DNA from: Atkinsonella hypoxylon
Lineage: Eukaryota; Ascomycota; Sordariomycetes; Hypocreales; Clavicipitaceae
Reading direction: 5' to 3'
Assembly: GCA_000729835.1 (NCBI GenBank)
Contig: JFHB01000115.1
Coordinates: forward strand, 1-64,000
DNA length: 64,000 bases
Part shown: one piece after another, positions 56,273 to 64,000 of the stretch
Layout of the letters: each line of letters starts with the position of its first letter
Position numbering within the stretch: position 1 is the stretch's first letter
Notes under the pieces: model-generated
What the model saw: only the letters and a program-made list of their open reading frames with translations
What the model was told of the DNA's origin: nothing
The model's database searches: none
Program-made: the position numbers and the translations under genes

Positions 56273-59012
56273 ATACCTCTCTAGTTATAAATAAGCTTAT
56301 AAAGTAAGACTTATAAGTAACTTAACCCTCTAGCTAATTCCCTTAATCTTAAAGTTCTAATCCCTTTATCTCTTATAACAGCTTTAGTGTCTTTAGTGTA
56401 TATAGTAGTATCCCTTTTACTAGCAATAGCGTTCTTATAGCTAAGCGCTTTCCTTTATAATAAGTAACTCTTTCTTAGCGATTTACACTTTATTTAGTTG
56501 CTCTAAATATAATTAATTAGTGTCTTTTATTAGCCTTAATTATCTCTTGCTAAGCGCTAAAATAGAAGAGAGCTAGTAGTATAACACTAAGGTTTATATT
56601 AATAATAGAATTATAGGCTATTATAGGCTGTTTAGTAATATATCTTTAAGCTAATGCTTCTATTTAATCCTTTATAGTGTAGTATTCTTTAGCTCTAAGC
56701 GCTTATTTTACTATTCTTATAATCTCTTTATCCTTTTGCCTAAATTTTTGCTTTTACACTAATAGTTCTATAAAATATAAAGACAATAGCTAATGCTTTA
56801 AGTTCTATAATTATTATAGAAGTTAGTTCTTACTATAAGATTCTATTTAATCTTTTTATATAAGATCTTATAGTATACTAGAAATTCTAGTAAGGACCTC
56901 TAAATTATTTAGCAGTAGTAATAATAAAGGGCTTTATAAATTAGTTATAAGCTATAGTAACACCTTAAATATTATAATTAAAGACTTCTTTTATGCAAAA
57001 GAAAGTAGCTTATAATATATAAAAGCCTAGCTAGGCTTACTTATCTACATTAGAAAATATAAACGCTATTCTTTTACTATTATTACTACTTTAATAGTTC
57101 TATTATAGATAATAGAATTGCTATTAAACTAAATAGTAGTAATAAACTAATTCTTCTAAAGTTATATAAGTATTTATTTATTAACCTCTATTAACTATTT
57201 AATTACTTAATTATAATTGCTTAAGGTAAATTTTTAGGCATTAAGCTCCTTTAGAATAGGAATTCTACTACTAGTTGTCTATAAGTAATATCTTAAGATA
57301 AAACGCTTTATAGTATTTTCCTAGAGGTAGCTAAGGTTAAAGCCTATAGTTTTAGCTTTTTTAATAACTATATATCTATTTATAAAACTAAGCTTATTTA
57401 CTGCTATTATATATAGAACTATTATAACTCTATTAGTACCTTTATAGTAGTTATAAGACTAATTAATAGAGTTATTAGTTATAACTTAGTTGTAAAGGTA
57501 TAGTTTAAATTTATTCCTTAATGTTTAAGTAATTCTATAGTTACTATATTAAGTGTAAAGTATATTATATAAGCTATTACTAATAAGATTAATTAGAAGA
57601 TACTTAACTAAACAATAAAGTGTCTATATTAAGAAGGATAAATAAATATATCTATATTCCTAGTTGCTCTTCTACTTATAATATAGTACTAAAATTGCCT
57701 AGAATAGATATAAATACTAAAGGAGCTATAAAGTTTATACTTAACTATAAACTGCAGCTTTAAACCTTTTAATTCTACCTTTAGGTTCTATATTAAAGTA
57801 ATAATAGTATCCCTTTAAGCAATTAAAGATAAAATAAGTTTAGTAGTTATTAAAGAAAAGAAAGCTAATAATAAGTCTTTACTTACTTATTTTGTTGTAT
57901 AAAGCAGAAGGGTTATAGCTTATATTATAATAGTAGGAAATAAGTAAAAACCTATCTTTAATTCTATATACCTTTTAACCTATAAGTCTTATAATTTTAC
58001 TTTAGTCTATTTTTTCTATATTAATTATAAAAGACTTCTTAAAGATAACTACTGTACACTTAATTCTATAAGTAATAATCTTTACTATAGTAGTAAGCTA
58101 GAATTAATCTAACTATTTATAATAAGTCTTTTGCTTAAAGAACTTTATTAGAAAGCTATAAATATTATTAAGATAATTAAACTAGATTGCTAAACTCTAG
58201 CTAGGCTATATTAACTCTATAAGCCTAAAGTTATCTAAATTATAATTCTAATAAAGTAGTAGGCTAAAAGGAGGCTACTTAAAATGTTGCTAAAAGAGAG
58301 GCAGCTAGCGCTTATAGAGCTTCTTAAGAGGTAAATCTACTTAATCTTACTCTTCTATATAAAAGAAATTGCTAACTAGCTTATAGACTTATACTATAAT
58401 ATAGTATATTAGTAGGTTCCTTAACGTTCTAAAGTAATATATTTATTCCTTATATATAACTCTAAAGCTAGTCTTAAAAATAGGTTTTTAGTATTTATTT
58501 TCTATTTTAATAATAGAGATTAAATAGCTTTTAAAAAATTAAAGGTAAAAAAGAGCTTAAGTAAGTACTTATAATAAAAATATTATAAGAATAAAGAAAT
58601 AAAGAGAGAGAGAGAGTAGAAATATAGGCTATATTATAGCTAGTATTGTCTTAATAAATTCTTAGTTAATAGCTATCTATAATTATTGTAATTTAGTAGA
58701 GGCTAATAGTAAATATATACTAAGACTTTAACAGCTATAAACTTATTAAGTAATTTATAATATTCTCTTTAACTAATTATATTTATTTTTCTTCTTTCTT
58801 TTTATAACTACCTTTCTATATAGCCTCTTTCTTATTATCTTTATTAGCACCTTTAATTATTTAATTATAGCTAAAAAGCTTCCTTAAAACTATAAGGATC
58901 TTATAAATATATAAGATATTATTAGTAAAAGAATCCCTTTTACTGCTCTCTCTTATTAGGTTACTCTCTTTTAGAATAGTTAAATAGATATTTTTCCTTT
59001 AATAACGCTTAT
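55793..59012 (-). mobile_element. E2b: second E2 element, interrupted by copia D
   Basis: Starts TTGTCGACTCAAAACC at 55793 inside copia B' and aligns with E2a 17259-20480 throughout, ending at AATAACGCTTAT where copia D enters. The coding sense, as in E2a, would be minus, and this is its 3' third. The remainder and the far LTR lie beyond the window. Because both copies carry independent RIP changes, comparing them would recover much of the ancestral sequence. Confidence 0.88.
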
Positions 59013-59705
59013 TATTGAAAATAATAGGGATTACAGGACTAGATAGAAGAGGGTAGTGGTCTCTTATATTTAGCACCTGTAATTGCTCCTAGCAATTATC
59101 ACGTAGTGGAAGCAGCAGCGGCCTAAATCAAGCTGTAGTGTATAGTATAGATCACGTAGAGGCAATAGATAACTGTAATAGTAGTATCTTTATATTGAGA
59201 GCGCTGTAACGAACTTAGTAAGGGTAGGATCTTAAATCTTTCCAGTCCCTTATAGACCTACTAACTATATTAGCGGGCTGTAGTCGCTAGAAGGGGCTTA
59301 TAGGCTACTTTATAATTTCTGCAAAAAGATTTAATATATAAAAACAAAAAAATCGACTTATAGCTATATAAACAAGACGCCTATATGCACAATTTAACAA
59401 ATTCCACTAATAATAAGCAACCCTTATAAGCAACTCTATCTAACAATTATACTATTAGATAGCCCTAATTCTTAGCTTTTAAATAGTATACTTCTTAAAT
59501 TTCTACTATTGCTAGTTGTAGAGAAAATCGCAGTTAAAGTTAACTATAGGTTAGGCAACTTTGCCTTAGTTAATTCTAGATGTTTTGCATCTAGTAACAG
59601 CGATATCTCTACTAAAGATTAACGTAACAAGACCTAGTTAGGGTTACGTGATAGAGCAACTAGTAGGCATAAAAATAGGCTATATAGGGTAGCTTATTTT
59701 TAACA
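59013..59705 (-). repeat. Copia D 3' LTR
   Basis: 693 bp, TATTGAAAATAATAGGG to CTTATTTTTAACA, followed by the reverse polypurine tract CTCCCTCTAG at 59706-59715. Confidence 0.94.
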
Positions 59706-59879
59706 CTCCCTCTAGAAATATAAGAAGTAATTAGTTCTATAAGCAACTTAGCTCCTTTAAGGATATCTAAGTTAGAATCAACTAACGAAATACAGTACTA
59801 ATAACAGAACCAAATAACATAACCAATAACATAACTAATTCTAGCAATTTTAGGGTAGTTATAGTTAAATATAACTAGT

Positions 59880-62800
59880 TGTTGTTGATTGTTTTTGTTG
59901 TTTTTCGATTTTTAACTGTTTTTCGTTGCTTTTCGATTTTTTAAGTGTTTTTGTTGCTTTTATAAGCTAGCTAGAAAGCTCTAGTAACTTAATGAATTGT
60001 TAATGCTTTTAAATAGCAAGAGGCTTAGTTAGGCTATCTGCTAGTATCTAATTTATATTAATATAACTAACCTTAGCTATACCTTTACGAATCTTTTCCC
60101 TAATGTAGTTAAACTTCAAAAGGGTGTGCTTAGTCCTACTATGCAACGTTAAGTTGTAAGCAGTAACTATAGCGCCTTAATTATTACACCTAATAGGAAT
60201 AGGAGGGGTTAAAGGCAGCTTTATCTCCTTAAAAAGGCTGTAGAGCTACTCTAATTCCCTAATAGCTTTAGATAATGCATTAGATTCTGCTTCTAATGTA
60301 GAAAGAGTAATAGTACTAGCTTTCTTCGATTTCTAGCTAATAGGTCTACTAGCTAGCTTATATAGATAAGCATAGGTTGATTTAGAAGAGACTTTATTAC
60401 TAGCAAAATCGCTATTGCAATAACTAAGGAGGGTCTTAAGTACTTCTTTAGAGCTAGAAGCTTTAGAAGAAGACTTTAGTGGTATAGAACGCTTATAAAT
60501 AATAGCAAAGCTTCTAGTACCACTTAAGTACCTTAGGAGGTGCTTAGAGGCGTTTAGGTGCTCTATATAGGGCTTAGCTAGGAAGGTTGATAGCTACTAA
60601 ACGGAAAAAGCAATATTAGCCCTAGTTAGCAACATTAGGTACATTATAGTGCCTATTATGCTCTAATAAAGCTTATAATTGGATTTTAAGAGAAGTTTTA
60701 TAACTAGTTGCTTTAGAATTCCTAGCTGTATAGGGATAGAAGCTGGCTTAGTATCTAGCATTTTGAATCTTTCTAGGGCTTTAAGGATGTATTAAGATTA
60801 GTAGATTTTAATAGACCTTTTAGACCTATTACGGGTGATTTGCACACCTAGAAAGAACTCTACTAATCCCCTATCTTCTATTGGATAGGCTTAATTTAGT
60901 AGCTTTTTAAGCTTATTAATATATTGTAAATTAGGCCTAATTAGAAGACAGTTATCTACATAAGTAGCAATATATATAGATATAGCTAGGTTATAAAAGA
61001 CTGCTGGGTCTAATATAAGAGGTTTAAATCTATGCTTTTAAAGTAATTCTATTAGAATTTGCTGCTATTCTCTAGGACTTTGCTTTAGACTATAGAGGGA
61101 TTTTTCTAGCTTAATTACTTGCTCTTTAGAGGGCTTGTAATTACAGCTTTTTAGTAGCTTAGCTACTAATAGCGATACTTACTCTGCAAATTCAACGAAT
61201 CTATCTGGGATTTCTATATAAATAGCTTCTTTTAGCTTGCTATTTAAAAACGCTCCTATAAAGTCGATTTGCTTGACTTCCTAGTTATTAAAAGCTGCAA
61301 GAGCTAATAATATACGCCAGCTAGGAGGAATACTAGTTGCAGCAAAGGTCTCTAGGTAATCTTGACCTTCTATTTGTATAAATCCCTTAGCAATAAGGCA
61401 GGCCTTATATTTTATAGGATTATTTTCTTTATCCTTTTTTAGCCTGTAGATAAGCCTATTCTTTAGAACTTTTTGGCCCTTAGGTACTTAGTCTTTCCCT
61501 ATAAATTTAAAGGTTCTAGCAGCTAATAGCTGCTTAAATTCGCTATAGGTAGCTTCTATCTAATGCTGCTTAGCAGAGCTTTTTAGGGCTTGCTTCTACG
61601 TATTAGGAAGTTTATCCTTATTACTATTAGAAGTAATAGCTGCTTTAGTCCTTGCCTTAAAGCATAGATCCTTAATTAAGGAAAATATATCTCTATCTAA
61701 ATCTATAGCATCAGCATTAGCTTCAGCTTCTATAGGTTCTATATTAGCCTGAGGGGCTTCTATAGATATAGGGGCTTTAGGGGCCTCTATAGCTTCTATA
61801 GGGTTGCTTAGTAGAAGAGCTTAATTTTCTACAGATTCTAGTGGATGATTTAGCACATCCAGATGACTAGGATAAAGATACTTAGGAGTATAATTATCTA
61901 CTAACTGCTGGTTATCGATTTCTCCCTCTAAAGGATTATTCACTATAGAACTAATAGGAACCTTAGGGATGCCCTGTGAAATAGAACCTATTCCTTCTAT
62001 AATTTTAACGAAGCTAGTCTTTATAACAGCTCGTTTAGAGGGGATGTATATTAGATATACATTAGAACCTAGCGTAGCTAAAAGTCTACTAGGAATAGTT
62101 CTTTTAGCTAGCTTCTACAACCTAGATCTCTGTTCTAAAGGAATTAGAACTTCGCAATAGGAGCCTATAGCCCTTATTTTAGTAAAATCAGGCTTATAGG
62201 TCTTAGAAGGCTCTAAATTAGCTAGGTATAGCTGTTTAGGACTTAGTAGTTTAGTACTATTCACAGTAGTATTAACTAAATCCACTATAGCAGGAAGAAT
62301 GTAAGACTATAGATACAGAGGTAATTATAACTACTGTAGAGTAGCACGTAAACGGTCTAGAAGTACCCTTATAGCTCTCTCTATTAGCCTATTTTATTTG
62401 TAAATATAGGGGCAAGAGGTGCTAAAGCAAATACCCTTAGAAGATAGCTAAGCTTGCAACTTAGTATTAATTTCTGTACTACTATTAAAATAAAGATGTT
62501 TAGGGTAGCAGTTATACTGGTTTTTTAATTCCTTAAAGAAGCCTTTAATATAGCTATAAAGAGTAGAACCCTCTTTATTAGCTAGATTAAAAGACCACTT
62601 ATACCGTAATTTTCTATTAATTAGAAAAAGAACTAGAGGCCTCTTATTGTGCAGTATAGGCTCTATTTTAACGGTATCTCCCTCTATAATATCTAAACAT
62701 CTAGGGGGGTTAGGAATAGCATGCTTACTAGGTCTTCTAATAGCTTTAGCTTAGTTGCAAGCTAGGCAGTTAAAATCCTTTTCCTTAATTTTTGTAAAAT

Positions 62801-64000
62801 CAGGAATACCTTTAGTAATAGAAGCAGTCTTCTTTAGTAAAGGGAGTCCTATATGCCCTAATCTAACGTGCTAAGTAGCAGCTAATTCTAGGAGCTTCTT
62901 ATAGGAAGAAGAAGCAGTAGGATTTATACTACTAGAATTATTATTAGAGCTAGCTTCCTGTTGCTCCCTATCTTGCTAGATCTCTTAAGAACTACAGGCC
63001 TTGTTTAAGGGATCTAGACAGCCACTTCCTCTAATATCCAGCAACTTAGGATTTAGACCTTCTAAATCCCTATTATTAGAAGGAATCTAACTAGGAGCCC
63101 GTTTAGGAACTAGGGCTAATAGCTCTATAGTATTGTTATTAGTATTATCTACTTCTTCTTCTTTAAAGTCAGATAATTCCTCGATTTAGCTATATTCCTC
63201 TAGATTAAAACTAGGCTGTTAAGGGATTTAAACCTCTATAGGATAACTAGCATTATAACCGCCATTATAACTATTGCTAGCTAGAAATCCTATATAAGAG
63301 AGATTAGCGTGGTTTTTACACACTTTAGGGGTCTCTTGCCCCTTAAGCTGTAAGAAGAAACTATACTTTTTGGGATTTAGAAGCCTATAGCAGCTTCTAT
63401 TAGCTAGAAATAGCTAATTTCTAAGGAGAGTGCCCCCTATTAAATAGTGCTTTAGACTACTTATTAGGTTGGTATCTAAACCTAGGCAATATAGAGCATC
63501 CTTTAGAGCTAAAGGCCTGTATTTAGCTGGATTTATACTAACTAGTACCTAGAATACAGCAGTTCCCTGTCCTTTAGGATAAATAGGACCACCTCCAGTA
63601 GCAATAGGCGCGGTTTTACCCTTTTTTATAGGCTTAAAAGTCCTAAAAAATGCCTTATTGTTAACTATATAACAGGTAGAACCTGTATTGTATAGTAAGG
63701 AGTTTTTAATTATTCTATTAGAATAGTTAAAAGAAGGGGTATTATTACTAGTAGTACTAGTATTACTAGTAGTGGATTCCGTATCTAAATCGTAAGAATC
63801 ATCACTACTAGAACTGCTAAATTCACTATTGAAATCTATAGTATCCTAGTTGCTAGTAGATAGGTTATAACAACCTATAGCAAAAGCAGCTTCTCTATCC
63901 TTATTCCTAGAATTTTTGTTACTTCTTCTTTAGCCCTTCCACTTCTTCTTATTCTTAGAGGCTTTATCTTAATCTTTTTCTTTAGAGGCATTAGAATCGT
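59880..64000 (-). pseudogene. Copia D pol (gag tail to RNase H), decayed, partial
   Basis: From right to left: gag basic tail (at the window edge), protease (about 63.8-63.4 kb, catalytic-box Asp mutated), integrase with its HLGH-C-C zinc region (about 62.9-62.75 kb), integrase C-terminus (62160-61969), acidic linker (61.8 kb), RT (about 61.5-60.75 kb) and RNase H (about 60.6-60.1 kb). In-frame TAG/TAA occur at Gln/Trp positions. The reading matches copia A, B' and C domain for domain. Confidence 0.9.

Larger units (their letters stand above)
12700..64000. other. AT-rich RIP-mutated isochore of nested retrotransposons
   Basis: Composition changes abruptly at about 12.70 kb to strongly AT-rich sequence that continues to the window end. 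Recognisable pol and gag frames are interrupted almost only by TAG and TAA, at places where homologous copies have Gln or Trp codons. Start codons read ATA for ATG, and catalytic Asp codons have become Asn. All of these are C-to-T or G-to-A changes, mostly in CpA/TpG context, as expected of RIP. Islands with normal GC content (22995-23846, 39599-40144, 45505-45987) are short or recent insertions. Confidence 0.93.
59013..64000 (-). mobile_element. Ty1/copia element D (3' part), runs off the window
   Basis: Minus-strand copia inserted in E2b. The 3' LTR is 59013-59705 and the interior runs from 59706 to the window end. The 5' LTR is outside. The left TSD would be CTTAT (59008-59012). Confidence 0.92.

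Noticed and set aside
12700..64000. Mitochondrial or centromeric-satellite origin of the AT-rich DNA
   Set aside because: There are no mitochondrial genes and no tandem satellite. Retrotransposon structure and RIP-type transitions account for the composition, although AT-rich isochores of this kind can lie at centromeres.
1..64000. CRISPR arrays, operons, rRNA or tRNA genes
   Set aside because: No regularly spaced repeats, no rRNA-like segment and no cloverleaf-forming tRNA were seen. The only tRNA-like motif is the T-arm decamer in the TRIM-like element.

Overview
The window looks like a filamentous ascomycete (Pezizomycotina) chromosome segment. Evidence: short GT-AG introns with CTAAC-like branch sites, a Zn2Cys6 / fungal-specific transcription factor, a cellular RVT-type reverse transcriptase gene, a fungal GH43 secreted enzyme, and a very AT-rich block whose decay (CpA to TpA and TpG to TpA; TAG or TAA where Gln or Trp codons are expected) is the signature of repeat-induced point mutation (RIP). 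A sordariomycete is plausible, but I cannot name the species.

Layout. (1) 1-12,700 is a GC-balanced, gene-bearing compartment. It holds a five-exon Zn2Cys6 regulator (67-2548, -), a C-terminal Tc1/mariner scrap (about 3850-3960), an intact intronless 941-residue RVT-family gene (4132-6957, -), a frameshifted MFS transporter pseudogene (about 7430-8335, -), and a secreted GH43 glycosidase intact except for one in-frame TAG (10330-11620, -). The genes do not form an obvious cluster; all larger ones lie on the minus strand. (2) 12,700-64,000 is an AT-rich isochore made almost wholly of nested, RIP-mutated LTR retrotransposons.

The nests can be resolved by hand from LTR pairs and target-site duplications (TSDs). 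In the left nest, a Ty3/gypsy element (13417-42358, 243-bp LTRs, TSD ATTAG) is split in its integrase by a second LTR element, called E2a here (17259-35706, 483-bp LTRs, TSD GTAGT). E2a holds a (TAA)n-tailed retroposon (22995-23846, 14-bp TSD) and a full-length Ty1/copia element A (25176-33663, about 696-bp LTRs, TSD CTTCT). Copia A holds a solo copia LTR (28163-28857, TSD CTATC). The gypsy element also carries a 546-bp TRIM-like element (39599-40144, 181-bp LTRs, TSD AGTAA). In the right nest, a truncated copia B'' is split by copia B'. Copia B' is split by complete copia C (44192-52497, TSD GTAGT), by a solo copia LTR (53451-54147, TSD ATTAA) and by a second copy of E2 (E2b, from 55793). E2b is split by copia D (59013 to beyond the window end). 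A little-mutated solo E2 LTR (45505-45987) sits in copia C.

No retrotransposon here keeps an intact gag-pol. The most notable single features are the RVT gene with a variant catalytic box (H-D-E), the single RIP-type nonsense change in the GH43 gene next to the isochore, the copia primer-binding site that matches an initiator-tRNA anticodon region, the TRIM-like element, and the unclassified E2 family.
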